Assembly: GCF_003852705.1 (NCBI RefSeq)
Contig: NZ_REFA01000005.1
Span: 53,368 to 117,367, forward strand
Length of the DNA stretch: 64,000 nucleotides
Source of the DNA: Amniculibacterium aquaticum
GTDB lineage: Bacteria; Bacteroidota; Bacteroidia; Flavobacteriales; Weeksellaceae
Direction: 5' to 3'
Below, piece after piece: positions 16,509 through 23,977 of the stretch. Position 1 is the first letter of the stretch, and each line of letters begins with the position of its first letter. The notes under the pieces were generated by a model. The model was not told where the DNA came from. It worked only from the letters and a program-made list of their open reading frames with translations, and ran no database searches. A program made the translations under genes and the position numbers.

Positions 16509-18914
16509 ATGAAAAGAAGAATAAAACATGTTACGGTTCTGGGTTCCGGAATTATGGGAAGCGGTATCGCAGCCCATTTTGCCAATATCGGAGTGGAAGT
16601 TTTACTGCTCGATATCGTTCCGTTTGAACTCTCTGAAGCCGAACAAAAAAAAGGTATTACCAAAGAGGATAAAGCGGTAAGAAACAGAATTGCTACCGAA
16701 AACTTGGCTAAACTTAAAAAAGCCAGTCCGGCCCTGCTCTATTCTCCAAAATTTGCCGACCGCATCAAAGTTGGAAATTTTGATGACGACATGCCTAAAA
16801 TCAAAAACACCGATTGGATTATAGAAGTCGTAGTCGAAAGATTGGACATCAAAAAATCGGTGTATGAAAAAATTGAACAACACAGAAAACCCGGTACTTT
16901 GGTTTCGTCCAACACCTCTGGGATCCCTATCCATTTCCTTACTGAAGGCAGAAGCGATGATTTCAAAGATTATTTTGCAGGAACTCACTTCTTCAATCCG
17001 GTACGATATTTACCCCTGTTAGAAATTATTCCAACACCGCACACACTTCCGGAAATTGTAGATTTCTACATGCAATATGGTGCAAAATTCTTAGGAAAAA
17101 CTACGGTTTTAGCCAAAGATACTCCGGCATTTATTGCCAACAGAATTGGAGTTTTCGGGATCATGAACATCTTTAATACCATTGGAAAATTAGGACTTTC
17201 TATTTCCGAGGTGGATAAATTAACCGGACCTGTAATCGGTCGTCCTAAATCTGCAACTTTCCGTACTGCCGATGTGGTGGGTCTAGATACCTTGGTGCAT
17301 GTTGCCAACGGCGTGAGAGAAAGCGGTGTAGAGCAAGAGTTGTTCAAAAATCAGTTCGAAATGCCTGCTTACATTGATTTCTTAATGAAGAATAATTTCT
17401 TGGGGTCAAAAACCAATCAAGGTTTCTTCAAAAAAGTTAAAGGCGATGATGGCAAATCCGAAATCCTTCAACTCAACCTTTCTACTTTAGAATACGAAAC
17501 TCAAGGAAAAGCGAATTTCCCAACTTTAGAATTAACAAAAAACATCGATAAACCTATTGATCGTTTCAAAGTGTTGATTGGTGGAAAAGACAAAGCCGGA
17601 GAATTTTATAGACTTTCTCTAGGTGCTATGTTTGCTTATGTTTCGCACAAAGTACCCGAAATATCTGACGATATCTATAAAATTGACGATGCCATGAAAG
17701 CCGGTTTCGGTTGGGAAAATGGTCCATTCGAAATTTGGGATGCTGTTGGCGTTGCAAAAGGTGCAGAACTGGCTAAAGAAGCGGGTTACGACATTTCCGA
17801 TTGGGCAAAAGCTTTGGTAGAAAAAGGAGAATCTTTCTATAAAATTAATGACGAAGGTCAATCCATTTATTTTGACAAAAACTCCGGAGACTATACTACA
17901 ATCCCAGGAAAAGAGTCCTTTATCATCCTTGATAACATCAGAAAAAATAAAACTTTGTGGTCCAATTCCGGAGCTGCAATTCAGGATTTGGGCGACGGAA
18001 TCATCAATTTCGAAATCCGTTCTAAAATGAATTCTTTGGGTGGCGAAGTTTTGGACGGACTCAACCGTGCGATCGACCTTGCCGAAAAAGAATACGACGG
18101 TTTGGTGATCGCTAATCAAGGAGCTAATTTCTCCGTAGGTGCCAACCTTGCCATGATCATGATGATGGCGGTGGATCAAGATTGGGACGATCTGAACATG
18201 GCGATTGCCTATTTCCAAAATACCATGATGAGGGTTCGTTACTCTTCCATCCCAACCGTTGTCGCTCCACACGGAATGACTTTGGGTGGTGGTTGCGAAA
18301 TGGCGCTACACGCTGACCGAGTGGTTGCTGCCGCCGAAACTTATATCGGCTTGGTAGAGCTTGGCGTTGGCGTAATCCCTGGCGGTGGTGGTACCAAAGA
18401 ATTTATCCGCAGAACTTCCAAAGATTTTGTAAAAGACGATGTCAAAACCAACCGTCTGAGAGATGCTTTTATGAATATCGCCATGGCAAAAGTAGCTACT
18501 TCTGCTTATGAAGCTTTCGATATGGGAATTTTTGAACACGGAAAAGATTTCGTTGTTGTAAACAAAAACAACCAAATTGCTGAAGCCAAAAAAGTAGCAT
18601 TGCTTATGGCAGAACAAGACTATACCCAACCGATCGAAGAAAAGGTACTGGTTCTGGGTAAAGATGCACTCGGTATGTTCTTGGTAGGAACCGACCAAAT
18701 GTTAGCCGGTAATTTCATCTCCGAATATGATAAAAAAATTGCCGACAAATTAGCAAGAGTTATGGTAGGTGGCGAACTTTCTGAACCTACTTTGGTCTCC
18801 GAAAGATATTTATTAAACCTTGAAAGGGAAACCTTCTTACAACTCTGTTCCGAAAGAAAAACCTTGGAAAGAATACAATTCATGTTACAAAAAGGGAAAC
18901 CGCTTCGTAACTAG
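16509..18914 (+). CDS. fadN: 3-hydroxyacyl-CoA dehydrogenase / enoyl-CoA hydratase, FadN-like
   Basis: A bifunctional beta-oxidation enzyme of 801 aa. The N-terminal half is the NAD-dependent 3-hydroxyacyl-CoA dehydrogenase (Rossmann motif VLGSGIMGSG at 10-19, HFFNPVRYLPLLEIIPT near 160, catalytic C-terminal dehydrogenase domain). The C-terminal half is a crotonase-fold enoyl-CoA hydratase (FSVGANLAMIMM near 540, HGMTLGGGCEMALHAD near 590). Dehydrogenase-first order and length match Bacillus FadN rather than E. coli FadB, and fadA and fadE follow as in the Bacillus fadNAE operon. A heptamer repeat array begins at its TAG stop codon. Confidence 0.93.
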   Translation: MKRRIKHVTVLGSGIMGSGIAAHFANIGVEVLLLDIVPFELSEAEQKKGITKEDKAVRNRIATENLAKLKKASPALLYSPKFADRIKVGNFDDDMPKIKNTDWIIEVVVERLDIKKSVYEKIEQHRKPGTLVSSNTSGIPIHFLTEGRSDDFKDYFAGTHFFNPVRYLPLLEIIPTPHTLPEIVDFYMQYGAKFLGKTTVLAKDTPAFIANRIGVFGIMNIFNTIGKLGLSISEVDKLTGPVIGRPKSATFRTADVVGLDTLVHVANGVRESGVEQELFKNQFEMPAYIDFLMKNNFLGSKTNQGFFKKVKGDDGKSEILQLNLSTLEYETQGKANFPTLELTKNIDKPIDRFKVLIGGKDKAGEFYRLSLGAMFAYVSHKVPEISDDIYKIDDAMKAGFGWENGPFEIWDAVGVAKGAELAKEAGYDISDWAKALVEKGESFYKINDEGQSIYFDKNSGDYTTIPGKESFIILDNIRKNKTLWSNSGAAIQDLGDGIINFEIRSKMNSLGGEVLDGLNRAIDLAEKEYDGLVIANQGANFSVGANLAMIMMMAVDQDWDDLNMAIAYFQNTMMRVRYSSIPTVVAPHGMTLGGGCEMALHADRVVAAAETYIGLVELGVGVIPGGGGTKEFIRRTSKDFVKDDVKTNRLRDAFMNIAMAKVATSAYEAFDMGIFEHGKDFVVVNKNNQIAEAKKVALLMAEQDYTQPIEEKVLVLGKDALGMFLVGTDQMLAGNFISEYDKKIADKLARVMVGGELSEPTLVSERYLLNLERETFLQLCSERKTLERIQFMLQKGKPLRN

Positions 18915-18960
18915 AAGTTAGACATTAGAAGTTAGAGGTTAGAGGTTAGATTTTAGAAAT
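18913..18960. repeat. Heptamer tandem array 1 (AGARGTT-like)
   Basis: The sequence runs as 7-bp units AGAAGTT, AGACATT, AGAAGTT, AGAGGTT, AGAGGTT, AGATTTT and a partial seventh. The first unit overlaps the fadN stop codon. It is one of five arrays with a 7-bp period in the window. Confidence 0.8.
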
Positions 18961-18963
18961 AGA

Positions 18964-19038
18964 AGCTCCGTAGGAGCGACCTGTTAATAGAAATATGCAA
19001 TTACAAGAAGAAAGCTCCGTAGGAGCGACCTGTTAATA
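18964..19038. repeat. REP pair upstream of the RAYT gene
   Basis: The 26-nt unit AGCTCCGTAGGAGCGACCTG plus TTAATA occurs exactly at 18964-18989 and 19013-19038 (period 49). Each unit contains the hairpin GCTCC-GTA-GGAGC followed by the single-stranded tail GACCTGTTAA. These are the expected substrates of the transposase encoded 17 nt downstream. Confidence 0.85.
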
Positions 19039-19054
19039 AAGACCAATAAAGTTT

Positions 19055-19519
19055 ATGGCAAATACATATACAAAAATTTATATTCAAATTGTCTTCGCAG
19101 TTAAAGGAAGACAAAATTTGATTTCAAAAGAAAACAGAGAAGAATTACATAAATTTATTTCAGGTATTATTTCCAACAGAAATCAAAAATTGTATGCCAT
19201 ATTTGCAATGCCTGATCATGTTCATCTTTTGATAAGTATGAGTCCATCTATTTCAATTTCAGATTTGGTAAGAGATATTAAAGCAGGATCTTCAAAATTT
19301 ATTAATGATAAAAAATGGATTAATGGTAAATTCAATTGGCAGGAAGGATATGGAGCGTTTTCTTATTCTAAAAGCAGTCTTGATTCTGTTGTAAAATATA
19401 TTTTAAATCAAGAAGAACATCATAAAAAGAAAACATTCAGAGAAGAATATTTAGATTTTATGGAAAAATTTGAAATTGAATATGAATCTAAATACCTATT
19501 TGAATGGATTGAAAATTAA
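19055..19519 (+). mobile_element. RAYT / IS200-like Y1 transposase gene
   Basis: A 154-aa single-domain Y1 (HUH) transposase. The HUH motif is His55-Val-His57 (AMPDHVHLLI) and the catalytic tyrosine is about Tyr115 (VKYILNQEEHHKKK). Size and motif order fit IS200 TnpA and REP-associated tyrosine transposases (RAYTs). Two REP hairpins precede it and an inverted REP starts at its stop codon, which is the RAYT pattern. It is inserted between fadN and fadA, on the same strand, without breaking either. Both catalytic motifs are intact, so it may be active or domesticated. Confidence 0.9.
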
Positions 19520-19587
19520 CAGATCGCTCCTACGGAGCTCTACTCAATCACAAAACAATAATCTACGAACAGTAAACCTCTACGAGG
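19516..19587. repeat. Inverted REP downstream of the RAYT gene, plus a third hairpin
   Basis: TTAACAGATCGCTCCTACGG then AGCT (19516-19539) is the reverse complement of the upstream units with one mismatch. The TAA stop of the RAYT frame lies inside it. A weaker hairpin, CCTC-TAC-GAGG, follows at 19577-19587 after AGTAA and may be a diverged relative. Confidence 0.8.
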
Positions 19588-19622
19588 CTTAAAAATTTCA
19601 AAAAAGTTTAAACCAACAAACA

Positions 19623-20801
19623 ATGAAAACAGCATACATCATAAAAGGATACAGAACCGCAGTAGGCAAAGCGCCGAAAGGTTCGTTAAGGTTTACAAGA
19701 CCTGATGAAATGGCAGCAACCGTCATCAAAAAACTTATGGGAGATTTCCCACAACTCGACAAAGACCGAATAGACGATGTCATCGTTGGAAACGCCATGC
19801 CCGAAGCAGAGCAAGGACTCAATGTTGCAAGATTAATCTCACTTATGGGACTCGACACCGACAAAGTTCCGGGAGTTACCGTAAACCGTTATTGTGCCTC
19901 AGGATCTGAAGCCATTGCCATTGCCACTGCTAAAATACAATCCGGAATGGCCGATTGCATCATTGCTGGAGGAACAGAATCTATGAGCTATATCCCGATG
20001 GGAGGCTACAAACCCGTACCGGATGCTGCTTTGGCAAAAACCAATCCCGATTATTATTGGGGAATGGGCTATACTGCAGAAGCCGTAGCCAACCAATTCA
20101 AAATCTCAAGGGAAGTTCAGGACGAATTCGCTTTTCATTCTCACCAAAAAGCGTTGAAAGCATTAACAGATGGTAAGTTTGTCAACCAAATTGCCGCTCT
20201 TCCTGTAGAATATAATTTCTTGGACGAAAACCAAAAAATGCAGTCCAAAAAATTTGATTTCATGGTGGACGAAGGACCTAGAAAAGACACCTCTTTGGAA
20301 GGTTTGGCAAAGCTAAGACCTGTTTTCGCCAACGGCGGAAGTGTAACTGCCGGAAACTCTTCACAGATGAGTGATGGTGCTGCTTTTGTCATCGTGATGA
20401 GCGAAGAAATGGTCAACGAACTCGGTCTAAAGCCAGAAGCCAGATTGGTCACTTATGCCGCAGCCGGTGTAGAACCAAGAATTATGGGAATGGGTCCCGT
20501 AGCCGCCGTTCCAAAAGCTTTGAAACAAGCAGGAATGAAATTACAAGATATTGAACTGATTGAACTTAACGAAGCTTTTGCTTCCCAATCGGTGGCGGTA
20601 ATGAACGAGTTGGGCATCAACCCAGAAATCACCAATGTCAACGGTGGAGCCATCGCTCTTGGACATCCACTGGGTTGTACCGGGACTAAATTAGCGGTAC
20701 AATTATTCGACGAAATGCGACTTAGAAACAACAAATACGGCATGGTTACCATGTGCGTAGGTACCGGACAAGGTGCAGCAGCTATTTATGAACTTTTATA
20801 A
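19623..20801 (+). CDS. fadA: Acetyl-CoA C-acyltransferase (3-ketoacyl-CoA thiolase)
   Basis: The last enzyme of beta-oxidation, thiolysis of 3-ketoacyl-CoA. The 392-aa protein has all thiolase active-site motifs: nucleophilic Cys91 (NRYCASGSEA), His348 (GGAIALGHPLGCTG) and Cys378 (TMCVGTGQG). It would work on the FadN product. It was probably directly downstream of fadN before the REP/RAYT insertion of about 0.7 kb. An AT-rich heptamer array starts immediately after its stop codon. Confidence 0.95.
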   Translation: MKTAYIIKGYRTAVGKAPKGSLRFTRPDEMAATVIKKLMGDFPQLDKDRIDDVIVGNAMPEAEQGLNVARLISLMGLDTDKVPGVTVNRYCASGSEAIAIATAKIQSGMADCIIAGGTESMSYIPMGGYKPVPDAALAKTNPDYYWGMGYTAEAVANQFKISREVQDEFAFHSHQKALKALTDGKFVNQIAALPVEYNFLDENQKMQSKKFDFMVDEGPRKDTSLEGLAKLRPVFANGGSVTAGNSSQMSDGAAFVIVMSEEMVNELGLKPEARLVTYAAAGVEPRIMGMGPVAAVPKALKQAGMKLQDIELIELNEAFASQSVAVMNELGINPEITNVNGGAIALGHPLGCTGTKLAVQLFDEMRLRNNKYGMVTMCVGTGQGAAAIYELL

Positions 20802-20835
20802 ATTTTGAATTTTGAATTCTAAATTTTGAATTATT
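20802..20835. repeat. Heptamer tandem array 2 (ATTTTGA), left of the S23 gene
   Basis: The units are ATTTTGA, ATTTTGA, ATTCTAA and ATTTTGA from 20802, starting right after the fadA stop. TTTTGAATTATT (20824-20835) is the exact inverse of AATAATTCAAAA on the other side of the S23 gene (21222-21233). Confidence 0.8.
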
Positions 20836-20866
20836 AAAAAAGACAATAAAAAATTCTTATTGAATC

Positions 20867-21226
20867 ATGCAAAAAAATAATTTAATAAAGGATAAAACAT
20901 TTGATTTTGCATTATTAATTATTGAATTATATAAGATTTGCAAAACCCAAAATGAATATGTAATATCCAAACAGTTATTAAGAAGTGGAACCTCAATCGG
21001 TGCAAATGTACAAGAGGCAACAGCTGGTTTTTCAGAAAAAGATTTTTTATATAAAATGTCTATTGCTAGTAAAGAAGCCAGAGAAACACAGTACTGGTTG
21101 GAACTATTATCAAAATCTAAAATTGTAACTTTTAATGAAGAAATTTATACATCTGAAATTAATAGTATTGTAAACATATTAACATCTATTGTTAAAACTC
21201 TTCAGCAAAAACCTAATAACAAATAA
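20867..21226 (+). CDS. Four-helix-bundle protein of the S23 / 23S rRNA-IVP family
   Basis: The 119-aa protein has the pattern of the TIGR02436/S23 family: FDFALLIIELYKICK at the start, LLRSGTSIGANVQEATAGFSEKDFLYKMSIASKEARETQYWL in the middle and alpha-helical throughout. Relatives occur in rRNA intervening sequences and, as Avd, in diversity-generating retroelements; most free-standing copies have no known role. It is inserted between fadA and fadE and framed by inverted 7-bp repeat arrays, which suggests a mobile cassette. No reverse transcriptase is nearby, so a DGR is unlikely. Confidence 0.9.
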   Translation: MQKNNLIKDKTFDFALLIIELYKICKTQNEYVISKQLLRSGTSIGANVQEATAGFSEKDFLYKMSIASKEARETQYWLELLSKSKIVTFNEEIYTSEINSIVNILTSIVKTLQQKPNNK

Positions 21227-21277
21227 TTCAAAATCCAAAATCCAAAATCCAAAATCCAAAATCCAAAATCTAAAATT
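21222..21277. repeat. Heptamer tandem array 3 (CAAAATC x6), right of the S23 gene
   Basis: From 21229 there are six perfect units of CAAAATC and one degenerate unit (TAAAATT). The AATAATTCAAAA at its left end inverts the sequence on the other side of the S23 gene. The array runs up to 8 nt before the fadE ATG. Confidence 0.9.
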
Positions 21278-21285
21278 AAACAACA

Positions 21286-23064
21286 ATGAACAATACTTTA
21301 ATCGGTGGCGAATTTTTAATTAAAGAAATTCCTGCAACAGCAATTTTCAGCTTAGAAGAACTTACAGAGGAGCAAAAAATGCTCAGAGATTCGGCAAAAG
21401 AATTTATCGACAGAGAAGTCATTCCGCAACACGACAGATTCGAGAAAAAAGATTATGCACTCACAGAAGAGTGTATGAAAAAACTGGGCGAAATGGGAAT
21501 GCTCGGCATTACCGTACCGGAAGAATACGGCGGAATGGGAATGGATTTCGTGTCCACCACCCTTGCGTGTGATGTACTTTCTGGTGGCAACGGCTCTTTG
21601 GCAACGGCTTTCGGAGCTCACACCGGGATTGGTACATTGCCTACCCTTTTCTACGGTACTGAAGAACTCAAGAAAAAATACCTTCCCGATTTAGCAGCTG
21701 GATTAAAATTTGGTTCTTACTGTTTAACAGAACCCGATGCCGGTTCTGATGCCAACTCCGGAAAAACCAAGGCCGTACTTTCTGACGATGGCAAACACTA
21801 CATCATCAACGGACAAAAAATGTGGATTTCAAATGCTGGTTTTGCAGATACTTTTACCTTATTTGCTAAAATTGACGACGATAAAAACATTACCGGTTTT
21901 GTCATCAACAGAAGCGAACTTGAAGATCCAAACTCTTTGACTTTGGGTGAAGAAGAACACAAATTGGGAATCCGCTCTTCCTCTACAAGACAGGTTTTCT
22001 TCAACAACATGAAAGTTCCAGTGGAAAATATGTTGGGCGAAAGAAACAATGGTTTCAAAATCGCCTTGAACGCCCTGAATGTGGGTAGAATAAAATTGGC
22101 AGCTGCCAACCTGGACGGACAAAGAAGAATCCTGGGACATTCTATAAAATACGCCAACGAAAGAAAACAATTTGGTGTTGCCATCTCAACATTTGGTGCG
22201 ATCCGCAAGAAAATTGCAGAAATGGCGACCGGAGTTTTTGTTTCAGAAGCCGGAACTTACAGAGCTGCAAAAGACATTCAGAATAAAATAGACGAATTGG
22301 TTGCTGGTGGAATGAACCATCAAGAAGCCGAACTGAAAGGTGTGGAAGAATTTGCTGTAGAATGTTCTATCCTAAAAGTTTTCGTATCCGATCTTACCCA
22401 AAACACAGCCGATGAAGGCATTCAAATTTTTGGTGGAATGGGCTTTTCAGAAGATACGCCTATTGAATCTGCTTGGAGAGATGCCAGAATTGGTAGAATC
22501 TACGAAGGAACCAACGAAATCAACCGTTTGTTAGCTGTTGGAATGTTGATTAAAAGAGCCATGAAAGGTCAGTTGGATCTATTGACTCCGGCAATGGCCA
22601 TTTCTAAAGAATTGATGGGCATCCCTTCATTCGAAGTACCGGATTATTCGGCTTATATGAGTGAGGAAAAAGCCATCATCGCCAATTTGAAAAAAGTGTT
22701 CTTGATGGTTTCCGGAGCTGCGCTTCAAAAATACATGATGGACATCGAGAAGCAACAACATCTATTGCTAAACGCTTCCGAAATTCTGAACCAAATCTAC
22801 ATGGCAGAATCGGCAATATTGAGAGCTGAAAAGCATTTTGCTGCAGACTCTGTAGAAGCATCAATGGCTCAGTTGAACCTGTACAAAGCAGTGGAAAAAA
22901 TTATAGTTTCGGCCAAAGAAGGGATCATTTCATTTGCTGAGGGCGACGAACAAAGAATGATGCTTTCTGCTTTGAGAAGATTTACCAAATACACCAACCA
23001 CCCGAATGTTGTGGCGCTTACTGAAAAAGTGGCTGCACATTTTGTGGAGAAAGGTCAGTATTAA
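21286..23064 (+). CDS. fadE: Acyl-CoA dehydrogenase, long form (FadE-like)
   Basis: A flavoprotein that makes the trans-2 double bond in the first step of beta-oxidation. It is 592 aa, longer than the typical 380-aa acyl-CoA dehydrogenase; the extra C-terminal helical domain (about residue 425 onward) is that of Bacillus FadE and related long ACADs. Landmarks are YCLTEPDAGSDANS near 145-158, the FAD/acyl loops around KMWISNAGFADTF near 178, and IYEGTNEINRL near 405-415, which includes the region of the catalytic base. It completes the set marR-fadN-fadA-fadE and is followed by a strong terminator. Confidence 0.94.
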   Translation: MNNTLIGGEFLIKEIPATAIFSLEELTEEQKMLRDSAKEFIDREVIPQHDRFEKKDYALTEECMKKLGEMGMLGITVPEEYGGMGMDFVSTTLACDVLSGGNGSLATAFGAHTGIGTLPTLFYGTEELKKKYLPDLAAGLKFGSYCLTEPDAGSDANSGKTKAVLSDDGKHYIINGQKMWISNAGFADTFTLFAKIDDDKNITGFVINRSELEDPNSLTLGEEEHKLGIRSSSTRQVFFNNMKVPVENMLGERNNGFKIALNALNVGRIKLAAANLDGQRRILGHSIKYANERKQFGVAISTFGAIRKKIAEMATGVFVSEAGTYRAAKDIQNKIDELVAGGMNHQEAELKGVEEFAVECSILKVFVSDLTQNTADEGIQIFGGMGFSEDTPIESAWRDARIGRIYEGTNEINRLLAVGMLIKRAMKGQLDLLTPAMAISKELMGIPSFEVPDYSAYMSEEKAIIANLKKVFLMVSGAALQKYMMDIEKQQHLLLNASEILNQIYMAESAILRAEKHFAADSVEASMAQLNLYKAVEKIIVSAKEGIISFAEGDEQRMMLSALRRFTKYTNHPNVVALTEKVAAHFVEKGQY

Positions 23065-23089
23065 AAAATACGATGCATCAATAAATTCT

Positions 23090-23115
23090 AAGCCTGCAAA
23101 ATTGCAGGCTTTTTT
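23090..23115 (+). terminator. Rho-independent terminator of the fad operon
   Basis: AAGCCTGCAAAATTGCAGGC is followed by six T: an 8-bp stem with a 4-nt loop, 26 nt after the fadE stop. Confidence 0.93.
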
Positions 23116-23181
23116 GATGGAAAACCATTCATTTAAAAAATTGAATTTTAACAATACAAAGAAATAAACAAAATATAAAAT

Positions 23182-23205
23182 AAATGTAAAATATATTTTA
23201 CATTT
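23182..23205. promoter_or_regulatory. 24-bp perfect palindrome, candidate XRE operator
   Basis: The half-site is AAATGTAAAATA and its exact inverse follows directly. A third TTTACATTT half lies at 23218-23226, over the -7 box. The palindrome touches the -33 side of the promoter of the membrane protein/XRE pair, so the encoded regulator probably binds here and represses itself. Confidence 0.7.
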
Positions 23206-23227
23206 TGGAATATATTTTTTACATTTG
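23204..23227 (+). promoter_or_regulatory. Promoter of the membrane protein/XRE pair
   Basis: TACATTTG (23220-23227) is a good -7 box. The only TTTG upstream (23204-23207) leaves a 12-nt spacer, shorter than usual, so the -33 assignment is uncertain. The box overlaps a third copy of the palindrome half-site. Confidence 0.5.
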
Positions 23228-23250
23228 ATAAAATAAAAATTCAAAATATT

Positions 23251-23739
23251 ATGAAAAAACAATTGTTATTACCTCAAAAATTCAAAATATTTGGTTGGTT
23301 ACTTTTAGCACTTAGCACTTTACTGTGGAGTATTTATGTCGTTTTCAACGAAGAATATCACATGAATACGACGGTGTTTTCAATAGTTGGAAGCGAAGGC
23401 TTTCTATTTGGAAGCGATACAAAATATTTTATTTTCATTAAAACAGACATTACCAATACTCTACTTGGAGCAATGTTCATCGTTGGTGGATTTCTTGTTG
23501 TATTTTCAAAAGAAAAAGTAGAAGATGAATTCATAACCAATCTTCGATTGACATCTTTCCAATGGGCTTTTTTTATGAATTATGCTGTTCTTTTGTTTCT
23601 CTTTCTTTTTATTTATGGAATTGATTTCCTGAATGTACTGATCTACAATATGTTTACAGTTATGATCTTATACATCGCTCGATTTCATTATTTGCTTTTT
23701 ATGAATCAAAGAAATTTTCAAAATGAAGAATACGATTAA
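23251..23739 (+). CDS. Four-helix integral membrane protein of unknown function
   Basis: The 162-aa protein is not recognised by family. Four hydrophobic stretches are visible: about 13-31, 68-86, 106-122 and 124-146. The sequence between the first two, including GSEGFLFGSDTKYFIF, is probably outside the cytoplasm. It overlaps the XRE regulator gene by 17 nt in another frame, so the two are translated from one message. A membrane protein paired with a small Cro/CI-like regulator recurs in Gram-positives and Bacteroidota and may be a signal-responsive switch. Confidence 0.75.
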   Translation: MKKQLLLPQKFKIFGWLLLALSTLLWSIYVVFNEEYHMNTTVFSIVGSEGFLFGSDTKYFIFIKTDITNTLLGAMFIVGGFLVVFSKEKVEDEFITNLRLTSFQWAFFMNYAVLLFLFLFIYGIDFLNVLIYNMFTVMILYIARFHYLLFMNQRNFQNEEYD

Positions 23740-23923
23740 AATACAGAGAGCTACAAAAAATATTACGCAAGAAGAATTGGCAAAAATAATTTCAGTAAGT
23801 AGGCAAACCATCAATGCTATGGAGAAAAACAAATATGTTCCTTCTACTCTTTTAGCTCTAAAAATTGCAAAATATTTTGGTAAACCGGTGGAAGAAATAT
23901 TCATTCTTGAAGAAGTCGATTAA
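23723..23923 (+). CDS. Small XRE-family helix-turn-helix regulator
   Basis: The 66-aa protein is almost only a Cro/CI-type HTH domain: IQRATKNITQEELAKIISVSRQTINAMEKNKYVPST, with the recognition helix around SRQTINAME. YPVEE-type endings such as GKPVEEIFILEE are typical of this short regulator family. It starts 17 nt inside the 3' end of the membrane protein gene. A 24-bp palindrome in the promoter of the pair is the likely operator, which would make the system self-repressing. A bidirectional terminator follows. Confidence 0.9.
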   Translation: MKNTIKIQRATKNITQEELAKIISVSRQTINAMEKNKYVPSTLLALKIAKYFGKPVEEIFILEEVD

Positions 23924-23925
23924 TG

Positions 23926-23956
23926 AAAAAGGCTACCCAAAATTGGATAGCCTTTT
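23926..23956. terminator. Bidirectional terminator between the XRE gene and rny
   Basis: The stem GGCTA...TAGCC is flanked by AAAAA on the left and TTTTA on the right (AAAAAGGCTACCC / GGATAGCCTTTT). It serves the two convergent genes. Confidence 0.85.
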
Positions 23957-23977
23957 ATTATTTAGTTTTCTTAAATC

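Noticed and set aside
17619..18272. 217-aa ORF antisense to fadN
   Set aside because: It is a shadow of a well-supported coding frame, with no start context, promoter or recognisable domain.
20867..21226. Avd of a diversity-generating retroelement
   Set aside because: There is no reverse transcriptase, template repeat or variable target gene nearby; only the protein family is shared.
21229..21277. CRISPR-like array at CAAAATC repeats
   Set aside because: Units are 7 bp, directly adjacent without spacers, and no cas genes are present.
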